NCBI GenBank assembly: GCA_964636205.1
Contig: CAZWPF010000015.1
Coordinates: 1 to 36,238, forward strand
Direction of reading: 5' to 3'
Source of the DNA: JBEBVQ01 sp964636205
Lineage (GTDB): Bacteria; Bacteroidota; Bacteroidia; Chitinophagales; Chitinophagaceae
Length of the DNA: 36,238 bases
In this document: in pieces, positions 15,582 through 24,381 of the stretch
Numbering within the stretch: the first letter of the stretch is position 1
Layout: every line of letters begins with the position of its first letter
Notes under the pieces: generated by a model
What the model was told of the DNA's origin: nothing
Database searches by the model: none
The model's input: the letters and a program-made list of their open reading frames with translations, nothing else
Made by a program: the position numbers and the translations under genes

Positions 15582-16676
15582 CTATTCCGACAATTCCTCC
15601 AAATCTCTTCCTGCCCTGGCCAATCCTTGCGTATAACGCCTCCATTTTTCAATAACGTCTTGAATATCTTGAGGAATTTCTGAGGAAAATTGCATCCATT
15701 CACCGGTTCCGGGATGCTTAACGCCGAGCTCGCGCGCATGTAATGCCTGTCGGGGTAAAATTTTAAAGCAATTTTCAACGAACTGCCGGTATCTGGAAAA
15801 TATGGTACCCTTTACTATTTGTGCTCCACCATAGGTGCTATCGCTAAATAAGGGATGCCCCAGCATTTTCATATGAACTCGAATCTGATGGGTCCGACCG
15901 GTTTCCAGTCTCAGTTCCAGCAAAGTCACATAATTAAATCGCTCCAGTACCTTGTAATGAGTAATGGCTTCTTTACCGTGTTCCCCATCGGGATAAGCAT
16001 CCATAATCTTCCGAAAACGCTGATGTCTTCCTATGTGGGCGACCACAGTACCTTCGTCTTCTGCCACATCTCCCCATACCAGTGCAATGTAACGGCGATG
16101 AACCGTATGCTTTTTGAACTGGGCATTGAGATTGCTCATAGCCCGCTCTGTTTTGGCAATTACGACCAGTCCGCTCGTGTCTTTATCAATCCTGTGTACC
16201 AGTCCCACTCTGGGCAAGACCTCAGTGTCAGACTCCTCCACTTTGAGGTACCATGCCAATCCGTTGACCAAGGTACCGGAATAATTTCCACAACCGGGAT
16301 GGACCACCATACCGGCCGGTTTGTTGATGACCAGAACTTCCTCGTCTTCATACACGATCTCCAGCGGCATCTCTTCGGGAACAACCTCTGTAGATTCCGG
16401 GCGGCGATTGTCATAAATCACAATTTCGTCACCTGCCCTGACTTTATAATTTGGCTTAACTTCCTGTCCGTTAACCTTGATAAACCCGGTTTCCAGTGCT
16501 TGTTGGATCTTATTTCTGGTAGCACCTTCTACCCTATTCATCAAAAACTTATCTATCCGCAGCAATTCCTGACCGCGATCCGCTTTTATTCTCATTCTCT
16601 CTACCGGGGGTGCATCTTCCTGAACTTCCAGTTCCGGATCTTCCCAGTCTTCCTCTAAATCAATATCTGTAATCAT
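15582..16676 (-). CDS. RluD-family 23S rRNA pseudouridine synthase
   Basis: 364 residues from the ATG at 16676. An acidic N-terminus (to about 27) precedes an S4 RNA-binding domain (about 35-90), then the RluA/RluD catalytic domain with VINKPAGMVVHP and HRIDKDTSGL. D164 of HRID is the catalytic aspartate. LETGRTHQIRVHM near the C-terminus completes the family signature. S4 plus this catalytic type is the RluD form that modifies helix 69 of 23S rRNA. The exact target site is inferred. The frame is open 13 codons further, but that ATG lies upstream of the TATCTTTG box that directly precedes 16676, so 16676 is preferred. Confidence 0.93.
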   Translation of the reverse strand: MITDIDLEEDWEDPELEVQEDAPPVERMRIKADRGQELLRIDKFLMNRVEGATRNKIQQALETGFIKVNGQEVKPNYKVRAGDEIVIYDNRRPESTEVVPEEMPLEIVYEDEEVLVINKPAGMVVHPGCGNYSGTLVNGLAWYLKVEESDTEVLPRVGLVHRIDKDTSGLVVIAKTERAMSNLNAQFKKHTVHRRYIALVWGDVAEDEGTVVAHIGRHQRFRKIMDAYPDGEHGKEAITHYKVLERFNYVTLLELRLETGRTHQIRVHMKMLGHPLFSDSTYGGAQIVKGTIFSRYRQFVENCFKILPRQALHARELGVKHPGTGEWMQFSSEIPQDIQDVIEKWRRYTQGLARAGRDLEELSE

Positions 16677-16680
16677 TGCG

Positions 16681-16688
16681 CAAAGATA
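16681..16688 (-). promoter_or_regulatory. -7 element touching the rluD-type start codon
   Basis: TATCTTTG on the minus strand matches TAnnTTTG exactly and ends only 4 nt before the ATG at 16676. Transcription would begin at or beside the start codon, giving a leaderless mRNA. No exact TTG at -33; GTG at 16713-16711 leaves a 22-bp spacer. Confidence 0.4.
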
Positions 16689-16766
16689 AGCAGGCCTGCG
16701 TCTATGTCTGCACATAAAATATTTAGATTACTCAGATTTTAGCAACTCTATTAGGTTTAGCTTGAA

Positions 16767-16774
16767 TAATTTTG
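16767..16774 (+). promoter_or_regulatory. Possible -7 element of the sprE homologue
   Basis: TAATTTTG matches TAnnTTTG exactly, about 70 nt before the GTG start at 16847. There is no TTG in the -33 position. The 170-bp divergent gap with rluD holds no other clear signal. Confidence 0.3.
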
Positions 16775-16846
16775 ATCTTAGACAATGTTTCTGTTTTTTT
16801 ACAAACTATTGATACTAAAATCTACTTAATTCAGTTATTATAGCTG

Positions 16847-19800
16847 GTGCGTACTAAAATTTTACGGTGGCAACTCAGGGTTATCTGTTTTCTATTGCCT
16901 TTGCTTATACAGGCATGGGGTAATCATGCGTATGCCCAAATAAAAAGCCAATCTGCAGCAGACAGCGCAGCAGCTATTCGTCGCGCCCAAGTAGAACAAC
17001 AAAAACTTGAACGGCAAAGGCAACTAGATAGTTCAGCAAAAGCCCGACAGTACATAGCTGACAGTACCATGCAGGCCCGCCGCGCTTTGCTGGAAGCCCA
17101 ACAAATAGAGCGTCAGAGAATTCTCGACAGTACTCGGGAAGCCCGTATTCGTGTAGCCGATAGTATGCGTGCCGAGCGTAATCGCATCACAGACAGTATA
17201 AAATCAGCCCGTGCGATCATTGCCGATAGCATTGCTGCGGTTAGAAAACAAAGAACCGATAGTCTGGAAGCTGTTCGAAAATATCGCAATAGCAAACGAT
17301 ACCAAGATAGTGTCTCCAAAGTACGGCAAGCAGAAATTGACGAGCGCAAAGCAGTGCAACAAGCCTATTACGATTCAATAAGGGCGGAGCGAAAACGAAT
17401 TACGGATAGCACTATTGCAGTTCGACAAAAATTCACGGATAGCATCAAAGCGGCACGTCAGATCCGATCCGATAGTATGGCCGCTCTCAGAAAATACCGC
17501 GAGAGCAAACGATACCGCGACAGCGTTGCTATAGTCAGACAAGGCAGGCTCGATAGTATGCGACAAACGCGGCAGCTCTATAACGATAGTCTTGTGGCTG
17601 CCAGAAAGCAGATTGCCGACAGTATGACTGCCGCCCGGACACATATAAGGGACAGTATTACGGCTGTCAGAAAGGCGTATATAGATAGTCTGACAAAAGC
17701 TAGAGAGGCTCGCGCAGACAGTCTGGCCAAACTTCGTGAAAAGCGGGAGAAAGAACGCGAAATCATGGCCAAAGACAGAGAGCGACGGAAGCAAATGGCG
17801 CTCGAGCTGAAAATCAAAAAGAAAAGAGAGGCCTGGAGTAATGAGCAGATGCTCAAGAAAAAATGGTCATTACCCCGAAGGGTGATCCAGAACACGTTTA
17901 CTCGATACAATTATTTCTTTAATGCCAGAAATAAAATGAACGAGGCACTGCGCAATATGCAGCGAACCCGAAGGGAAAACTACGATTCCCTATTGGCATT
18001 ATTCCCCTTTGACCCTGATCGGGACTCCTCCATGCTCTCAGCAGATATGGATAGTATCATCCAGAAATCCTCTGTTGGCATACAAATACATGACCCCAGA
18101 ACAAAATGGAGCGATGATCTCTATTTGCTAATGGGACAAGCATATTACTATAAAGGGGATTATAAGAATGCGGAAGTTACTTTCAAATATATCGTGAGCA
18201 TCAAGAGAATGCTCGAAGAGCAAAAAAGGAAACAAAAGAAAAAGCGCTCGCGTCCGGTACGAACCGATAGGTCCCCTTCAATAGCTGCTGAAGAAAAGAA
18301 AAACCTTTGGACAAAGCTGCAGCACCGTACGGCGCACAACGAGGGTTTGCTCTGGTTGATCCGTACTTATACACAGGCTAACGAACCGGAGCAAGCGGAG
18401 TCGGTTATGGAATTGCTGGCGGCAGACCCTAAATTTCCTGAACATTTAAAAGGTCGACTGGCGCTGGAAAAATCATTCTATTTCTTAAAACAAGGAAACG
18501 AAGAAGGCGCTACGGAACAGTTGAATTACGTTGTCGCCGACAAGAATACACCCAATTGGCTGCGGATGAGAGCTGCTTTCATTAACGGTCAATTGCATCA
18601 ACAAAATAGAGAGTACGAAATTGCTGCACAAGATTTTAAGAAGGTCATTGATCTGCATCCTAAAATAGAAATGGATTTCTACAGCAGAAAACACATGGCC
18701 TACAGTCTGATGTATGCCGGCGGTGACCAGGACGAAGCTATAGCATCGCTTAAGTCAATGCTACGGGATGGAAAATACCTACCCTATTACGAGCAGATTT
18801 ATTTTGTGTTGGGCCGACTCGCAGCCAATAGCAATAACACAAAAGACGCGCTTACCTACCTGCAAAAAAGCATCGAGGCACCCAAATCTACAGATCGCCA
18901 GAAAGCAGTGTCTTATGCCACTATCGGTGATATCCATTATATGGCTGCTCAGTATACCGACGCTAAAAAAGCGTATGACAGTGCTGCCTATCTGGCTGCC
19001 AGTGCGCCGGGTGAGCAAATCGTAGAAGTCGCCTTTAAGAGAAGTCAGGCTTTGGATAAGGTTACCTCTCCCCTATCCATCATTTACACCCAAGACAGCT
19101 TGCTGCAGCTTGCTGCATTGCCGGAAAGAGAACAAAGACAAGTAGTACGTCGTTATATTCGTCGACTGGAACAAGAAAGGCTAGACAGCATTTTCCGTGC
19201 TGAAAATGCCACTCCCAATATTGGAGAATCCGGCAATACCGGTTCGGGTGACCTGGCCAATTGGTACTTTTCCAATCCGGTGTTGATACAACAGGGGATG
19301 AATGAGTTTAAACGGAAATGGGGCAATCGGAAACTGGCGGACAACTGGAGAAGAAGTTCAGCTTCAGGCTTCAATGCCGGTGCTGAATTCGCGGGCAATA
19401 CCTCGGAAGCAGCTGAAAACCCCGATCTCGATGCCAACGGTCTCCCAACGGAGGAAAGTCTGATGGCAGCGATCCCCAATACTAAAGAACGGCAAGATGA
19501 GTCACGCCAGATGATCCAAAGGGCGTATACTGATCTCGGAACCGCATACCTGAATCTCCTAGAAGATTACCCCCGCGCTACTGAAACGCTGGACACTTTA
19601 GATAAACTTTATCCCAATCACCCGCATCAGGCCGAGGTGTTATATCTGCGATATCTCACGGCTTTGCGACAAAACCGGTTGGACGAAGCTGCCAAATACA
19701 CCGAGCGCTTGCAATCGGAATACCCTGATTCAGAATTCGCAAAATTGATCCGCCCAACTGAGGAAAATGAGCAGATAGAAACCAATGTGCCGGTTTCGGT

Positions 19801-20530
19801 ATATTATGATAATACATACGACTTGTTGGAGGAGAAACAATTCAAAGATGTCATCCAACGAGCCATCAGGGGTAGACAGATTTATAACGATTCCCGCTTC
19901 CAGGCGCGGTTTACGATCCTGGAAGCAACAGCTCATGCAGGCCTTGCATCCTTCGATCAGGCGGACAGTATTGTTACAAAGTTCATCGGGGAAAACCCTT
20001 CCGACTCGCTAGTTTCCTGGGCACAGGCCATCAAAGAATATGTAAAGAACAACCGACCGGTTATCGATTCGACGTTATTAAATCAACAAAATGCCGGTGC
20101 CCTGGATAGTTTACTGCCACCACCTGCAGCCGAAGATAGCGCTGCAAAGACGGAGCCTATTCAGGAATACACTTATAATCCACGAGAACCTCATCTCTTC
20201 ATTTTTGTGTTTAATGAAATGGAAACCCGGGTTATGGGAATCAGAGCGGCACTCTCCGACTATATTAACATGCAGTATAGCGATGAACAACTGGAAATCG
20301 GTCTGGAGGTATTAGACGAAAAGAACGGTTTTGTCTATGTGAAGTCATTTGAAAACTGGGTGCAGGCACGCAATTTTATCAGAAAACTGAAGGCTAACCC
20401 TGATATATTCAGAGAATTCAATGAAGGAGAGTATCAACTGATGGTAATTTCTGAAAAGAATTATCAGAAACTTCTGGTAGAAAGAGATATGATACCCTAT
20501 TCGGCATTCTATAAAAGTAAATATCGCTAG
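16847..20530 (+). CDS. sprE: SprE/PorW-like type IX secretion TPR protein with hendecad array
   Basis: 1,227 residues from a GTG start. Order: signal peptide (1 to about 31, ending HAYAQ); a helical array of 11-residue repeats with invariant D-S...R (39-300); a basic linker; TPR-like helical repeats from about 405 to 780 and again about 900-1,080; and a C-terminal domain (about 1,115-1,227) with HLFIFVF and YVKSFENWVQARNFIRKL, which resembles the end of SprE/PorW. SprE (Flavobacterium) and PorW (Porphyromonas) are periplasmic, usually lipid-anchored, proteins needed for type IX secretion and gliding. Here no lipobox cysteine follows the signal peptide, and the N-terminal array makes the protein longer than the forms I know. 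The porT-type gene at 4350 supports a functional type IX system. Confidence 0.82.
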   Translation: MRTKILRWQLRVICFLLPLLIQAWGNHAYAQIKSQSAADSAAAIRRAQVEQQKLERQRQLDSSAKARQYIADSTMQARRALLEAQQIERQRILDSTREARIRVADSMRAERNRITDSIKSARAIIADSIAAVRKQRTDSLEAVRKYRNSKRYQDSVSKVRQAEIDERKAVQQAYYDSIRAERKRITDSTIAVRQKFTDSIKAARQIRSDSMAALRKYRESKRYRDSVAIVRQGRLDSMRQTRQLYNDSLVAARKQIADSMTAARTHIRDSITAVRKAYIDSLTKAREARADSLAKLREKREKEREIMAKDRERRKQMALELKIKKKREAWSNEQMLKKKWSLPRRVIQNTFTRYNYFFNARNKMNEALRNMQRTRRENYDSLLALFPFDPDRDSSMLSADMDSIIQKSSVGIQIHDPRTKWSDDLYLLMGQAYYYKGDYKNAEVTFKYIVSIKRMLEEQKRKQKKKRSRPVRTDRSPSIAAEEKKNLWTKLQHRTAHNEGLLWLIRTYTQANEPEQAESVMELLAADPKFPEHLKGRLALEKSFYFLKQGNEEGATEQLNYVVADKNTPNWLRMRAAFINGQLHQQNREYEIAAQDFKKVIDLHPKIEMDFYSRKHMAYSLMYAGGDQDEAIASLKSMLRDGKYLPYYEQIYFVLGRLAANSNNTKDALTYLQKSIEAPKSTDRQKAVSYATIGDIHYMAAQYTDAKKAYDSAAYLAASAPGEQIVEVAFKRSQALDKVTSPLSIIYTQDSLLQLAALPEREQRQVVRRYIRRLEQERLDSIFRAENATPNIGESGNTGSGDLANWYFSNPVLIQQGMNEFKRKWGNRKLADNWRRSSASGFNAGAEFAGNTSEAAENPDLDANGLPTEESLMAAIPNTKERQDESRQMIQRAYTDLGTAYLNLLEDYPRATETLDTLDKLYPNHPHQAEVLYLRYLTALRQNRLDEAAKYTERLQSEYPDSEFAKLIRPTEENEQIETNVPVSVYYDNTYDLLEEKQFKDVIQRAIRGRQIYNDSRFQARFTILEATAHAGLASFDQADSIVTKFIGENPSDSLVSWAQAIKEYVKNNRPVIDSTLLNQQNAGALDSLLPPPAAEDSAAKTEPIQEYTYNPREPHLFIFVFNEMETRVMGIRAALSDYINMQYSDEQLEIGLEVLDEKNGFVYVKSFENWVQARNFIRKLKANPDIFREFNEGEYQLMVISEKNYQKLLVERDMIPYSAFYKSKYR
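16961..17740 (+). repeat. 33-bp (11-residue) repeat array in the sprE homologue
   Basis: Twenty Asp-Ser pairs occur at residues 39, 61, 72, 94, 105, 116, 127, 138, 154, 176, 187, 198, 209, 225, 236, 247, 258, 269, 280 and 291. All spacings are 11 or 22 except two of 16, and an Arg stands six residues after every Asp. The two 16-residue steps both carry KYR-x-SKRY. Bases 17159-17371 and 17372-17584 encode a 71-residue tandem duplication, 38 of 71 residues identical by eye. An 11-residue period fits a long helix or right-handed coiled coil. Confidence 0.9.
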
Positions 20531-20913
20531 TCAAATACACTGTTCGAATAGCTCGTTCTATTATATATAAGCTTTGCCGGTAAATTTGTAAGAAAATCAG
20601 GTGACTGTATCTCCATAGCGTATAAAGTTCTCAATATCAGAATTCAAGAAGAGAGCAATTTTATTCGCTGGTTGACTGCTCACCAATTAGCTTGTTCTTT
20701 ACCTGAATAGCTTTGAAAAATAGGAGATAGGAAAATAAATACTTCTGAGCTTATTTCAGGTGATAAAAACACGTTGTTAATTTATAATCAATAACCTACA
20801 ATACAGTTAAAATCGCGTTAAACTCAAATGCGTTTATTTTGTTCCCTCGTGCAAGCGTCTATTTTTGTACCTTTGCACACCTCTGATTTTAATCACAGTG
20901 TGAACCAAATTAT
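20531..20913. other. 383-bp gene-free interval between sprE homologue and uppS
   Basis: No ORF with a plausible start was found. TAAATTTG at 20581-20588 matches the -7 consensus but lacks a -33 TTG, and no gene follows within 300 bp. ACCTGAA (20701-20707) and TTCAGGT (20755-20761), extended inward by AGCT/AGCT with a bulge, form an inverted repeat around a loop of about 35 nt. The uppS -7 box lies at 20868-20875. The interval could hold a leader RNA or a small RNA, but no terminator with a T-run is present. Confidence 0.5.
20868..20875 (+). promoter_or_regulatory. -7 element of the uppS-bamA-skp operon
   Basis: TACCTTTG, identical to the rpsT box, lies 38 nt before the uppS ATG at 20914. The nearest TTG upstream (20839-20841) leaves 26 bp, longer than usual, so the -33 element is uncertain. 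Confidence 0.45.
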
Positions 20914-21675
20914 ATGGACTTATTGCAAGCAATAAATCACAGTAAATTACCTAAGCATCTCGCTGTCATCATGGATGGCAACGGTCGATGGGCCAGAGAG
21001 CGCAGTCAAGACCGTATTTATGGCCATCAGGAAGGAGCTGTAAGTGTCCGCGAAATGGTCAATGCCTGTGCAGAGTTGGGCATACCTTATCTGACTTTAT
21101 ACGCATTTTCGACAGAAAACTGGAATCGTCCCCGCGCCGAAGTCGATGCTCTGATGGAGCTGTTAGTAAACACAATCCGTAAGGAAATCGAAGAATTAAA
21201 GAAGAATAACATCCGGTTGCATGCAATAGGTGATCTCGAAAGCTTGCCACCGGTATGCAGACAAGAATTGAAGGAGGCCATTGATATTACTGCGGGAAAC
21301 GACCGATTGAATTTGATCCTTGCACTCAGTTACAGTTCTCATTGGGAAATCACTGAAGCGGCTCGAAAAATAGCAGTGGACACACAATCCGGTAAGATTT
21401 CACCCACTGATATTACAGAGTCTTTATTCAGAACCTATCTTAATACCTCAGAATTCCCTGATCCCGAATTAATGATCCGCACCAGCGGTGAATATCGAAT
21501 CAGTAATTTTTTACTCTATCAGCTCGCTTATGCTGAATTGTATTTTTCACCGGTACATTGGCCGGATTTCAGAAAACAACATTTATACGAAGCCTTACTC
21601 GATTACCAACAAAGAGAAAGACGCTTCGGTAAAACAAGCGAACAAATCCAAACGAACTCCCCCCAGCATGCATAA
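20914..21675 (+). CDS. uppS: Isoprenyl transferase (undecaprenyl diphosphate synthase)
   Basis: 253-residue cis-prenyltransferase that builds the C55 carrier lipid for peptidoglycan and surface glycans. The signature AVIMDGNGRWA (17-27) contains the catalytic D21. YLTLYAFSTENWNRP and the C-terminal PDPELMIRTSGEYRISNFLLYQLAYAE regions are typical; GE-RISNFL replaces the common GE-RLSNFLLWQ. Its stop codon overlaps the bamA start in ATGCATAA (8 nt), implying translational coupling. The order uppS-bamA-skp groups envelope biogenesis genes. Confidence 0.96.
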   Translation: MDLLQAINHSKLPKHLAVIMDGNGRWARERSQDRIYGHQEGAVSVREMVNACAELGIPYLTLYAFSTENWNRPRAEVDALMELLVNTIRKEIEELKKNNIRLHAIGDLESLPPVCRQELKEAIDITAGNDRLNLILALSYSSHWEITEAARKIAVDTQSGKISPTDITESLFRTYLNTSEFPDPELMIRTSGEYRISNFLLYQLAYAELYFSPVHWPDFRKQHLYEALLDYQQRERRFGKTSEQIQTNSPQHA

Positions 21676-24346
21676 AATTAACAGGCATCTTTGTGCTGTT
21701 TTTGCCGGTATAATATTGGCGGCTACTTCTGTATCCGCACAAATTGCCCTGCCCAATGAAAACACAACCGGCAATTCAGGACTAGTAGGTTCTGCTGGGA
21801 AAAAAGAACCGGAAAAACCGCGAGAATATGAAATTGCGGGTATAACAGTTTCCGGGGCTCAGTACCTCGATGAAGATCTTTTACTTGCGGTAACCGGTCT
21901 AAGCGTTGGACAGTCCATCAAGATCCCCAACGACGACAGAATAGCAAAGGCGATCAAGAATTTGTGGAAACAAGAATTGTTTGCCGATATCAGCATCAAT
22001 ATTACCAGGATTATCAATAATAAGGTCTTTCTCGATATTAATGTCGAAGAACGTCCAAAGTTGAGCCGGTACAATTTTAGAGGTATCTCTAAAGGAGATG
22101 CCAACGAACTGAAAGATAAATTGAACCTGGTACGCTCAAGGGTATTTACAGAAGGTAGCAAGAAGGAATCTGTTGCCAGAATTAAAAAATACTATGAAGA
22201 CAAAGGATTTAGTCATACTGAAGTTATTGTACATGAAAAGGCCGACTCCGCAGCCATCAATTCAGTGATTGTCACCTTTGACGTTCAAAAAGGACTGAAA
22301 AGCAGAGTTAATCAAATCAATATCTCCGGTAACGAAAATGCCTCAGATACGAGGTTGAAGCGTACTTTGAAAGGTACTAAGGAAATGCCCCGTTTGTCGA
22401 TCTATCCTGCCGACGATATCCGGGTATACGATCGCGATCCTAAATCTTTCAAAAAATACCTAACCAAATTACATTTTCTATCGCTTTCAAAAACATTGGA
22501 TGCACTCAATCCTTACTTCCGCTATAATATCTTTGCGGGAGCCAAATTCAATGATCAAAAGTTCCAGTCAGACAAGCAAGCTCTGGTCAACTACTATAAT
22601 TCATTGGGTTATCGGGATGCAGAGATCGCAGAAGACACCATATACAGATTACTCAATGGCAATCTCAATATCGATTTGAAAATCAAAGAAGGTAATCGAT
22701 ATTATTTTGGTGACATTACCTGGCGTGGTAATACTAAATACACCAGCGAAGAACTCTCAAGAATACTGGGTATCAAAAAAGGTGATGTCTATAACCAAGA
22801 ATTATTGGACACTCGTCTGGGTAAACAATTGAGTCCGGAAGGTGGCGCCGATGTCAGCAGTCTCTACATGGACGATGGATATCTGTTTTTTAATATTCAA
22901 CCGATCGAAGTCTCCGTAATCGGCGATACCATCAACTATGAAATGCGGATCACCGAAGGACAACAAGCGACCATCCGTAACGTGTATATATCAGGTAACG
23001 ACCGTACCAACGAACACGTTATTCGTAGGGAATTGAGAACCCTTCCCGGAAATAAATTCAGTCGCGCCGACCTGATCCGCTCCCAACGGGAGATCGCCAA
23101 CCTGAACTTTTTCGATCAGGAACGGATCGGCATTCAGCCAAAACCACATCCTGAAGACGGAACCGTGGATATTGAGTATTCGGTTGTTGAGAAATCAAGC
23201 GACCAATTGCAGTTATCTGCCGGCTTTGGTGGCGGGGTACGCTTCTATGGAAACATCGGGGTTATCTTTAACAACTTCTCCATCAGAAATATCACCAAGT
23301 TGAAAAACTGGGATCCTTTGCCGGTTGGGGACGGACAAAGGTTCTCGGTGAATTTCCAGTCGAATGGTGCCTATTACAACTCCTTAAACGCATCGTTTAC
23401 CGAGCCTTGGCTCGGTGGCAAACGTCCCAACGCACTGACCACCAGCTTTATCTACAGTAAATTCTCCGGAGTTGGTTGGGGTGCAGGAGATCCCAATTCT
23501 TCCTTCCTGAAAGTTGTGGGAGGCGGAGTATCGTTGAGTAAGAGAATGAAATGGCCAGATGATTATTTCATCTTTACTTATGGCATCAACTACCAAAGTT
23601 ATCAGCTGAAACAATACATGCTGATTCCAAATTTCAATGACGGATTCAGTAACAACCTGTATTTTAAATTCGTGCTGGCCAGGTATTCTGTAGATCAACC
23701 ACTCTACCCCAGAAGCGGATCGAATGTGGCACTGACCTTCCAGGCAACTCCTCCATTCAGTTCATTTAGTGGCAAAGATGATTTCAGCAATGAAACGGCT
23801 GCAGAAAAATACAAATGGATAGAGTACCATAAATACCGATTTACAGCAGATTGGTACCAAAGGATTGCGGGCAATCTGGTGCTGAAACTGTCTACCAAAT
23901 ATGGTTTCATGGGATATTACAACCCTACCATCGGACATTCTCCGTTTGAAAGATTCCAGGTGGGTGGTGACGGTTTACAGATGAACTCGTTCTTTATCGG
24001 TAAAGACATCATTTCTCAACGCGGATATGAAGTATACGCAGATAATGCCACAATTTTTAACAAATACACAGCAGAACTCCGATATCCGTTCTCACTGAGT
24101 CCGACCTCTACCATATATGGGTTGGTATTTGTGGATGGAGCAAATGGTTGGAACAGTTTTAAAGAGTTTAATCCATTTAAACTCAATCGAGACGCAGGTG
24201 TTGGTATCAGAATATTCTTACCGATGTTTGGACTGTTAGGTTTGGATTACGGGGTTGGATTTGACAAGTACAATCCTGCACAAGGGGTAACCGGACTGAA
24301 GTCGATGGGTAGATTTTCATTTATGTTAGGATTTGAACCGGATTGA
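21668..24346 (+). CDS. bamA: Outer-membrane protein assembly factor BamA (Omp85 family)
   Basis: 892 residues from the ATG at 21668, which overlaps uppS by 8 nt. The frame is open a further 60 codons, but those lie inside uppS and would bury the signal peptide. The signal peptide (MHKINRHLCAVFAGIILAATSVSAQ) is followed by POTRA repeats from about 55 to 490 (ITVSGAQYLDEDLLLAVTGL, INISGNENASDTRLKRTL, ITWRGNTKYTSEELSRILG, VYISGNDRTNEHVIRREL). The C-terminal Omp85 barrel follows, with the family motif FQVGGDG and the closing strand FSFMLGFEPD. BamA inserts beta-barrel proteins into the outer membrane. The skp genes directly downstream encode chaperones for its clients. Confidence 0.95.
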   Translation: MHKINRHLCAVFAGIILAATSVSAQIALPNENTTGNSGLVGSAGKKEPEKPREYEIAGITVSGAQYLDEDLLLAVTGLSVGQSIKIPNDDRIAKAIKNLWKQELFADISINITRIINNKVFLDINVEERPKLSRYNFRGISKGDANELKDKLNLVRSRVFTEGSKKESVARIKKYYEDKGFSHTEVIVHEKADSAAINSVIVTFDVQKGLKSRVNQINISGNENASDTRLKRTLKGTKEMPRLSIYPADDIRVYDRDPKSFKKYLTKLHFLSLSKTLDALNPYFRYNIFAGAKFNDQKFQSDKQALVNYYNSLGYRDAEIAEDTIYRLLNGNLNIDLKIKEGNRYYFGDITWRGNTKYTSEELSRILGIKKGDVYNQELLDTRLGKQLSPEGGADVSSLYMDDGYLFFNIQPIEVSVIGDTINYEMRITEGQQATIRNVYISGNDRTNEHVIRRELRTLPGNKFSRADLIRSQREIANLNFFDQERIGIQPKPHPEDGTVDIEYSVVEKSSDQLQLSAGFGGGVRFYGNIGVIFNNFSIRNITKLKNWDPLPVGDGQRFSVNFQSNGAYYNSLNASFTEPWLGGKRPNALTTSFIYSKFSGVGWGAGDPNSSFLKVVGGGVSLSKRMKWPDDYFIFTYGINYQSYQLKQYMLIPNFNDGFSNNLYFKFVLARYSVDQPLYPRSGSNVALTFQATPPFSSFSGKDDFSNETAAEKYKWIEYHKYRFTADWYQRIAGNLVLKLSTKYGFMGYYNPTIGHSPFERFQVGGDGLQMNSFFIGKDIISQRGYEVYADNATIFNKYTAELRYPFSLSPTSTIYGLVFVDGANGWNSFKEFNPFKLNRDAGVGIRIFLPMFGLLGLDYGVGFDKYNPAQGVTGLKSMGRFSFMLGFEPD

Positions 24347-24381
24347 TCTTTGTATATTTAATCCTTCTTAAAATTTTTGAA

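Noticed and set aside
15855..16658. 267-codon plus-strand ORF over the rluD-type gene
   Set aside because: Antisense shadow of the conserved pseudouridine synthase; no recognisable motif of its own.
17113..17910. Minus-strand ORFs over the hendecad array
   Set aside because: They are Ser/Leu/Arg-rich mirror frames produced by the repetitive plus-strand coding sequence.
21488..21667. Longer bamA frame beginning inside uppS
   Set aside because: It would place 60 residues before a well-formed signal peptide; the ATG at 21668 overlaps the uppS stop as in coupled genes.
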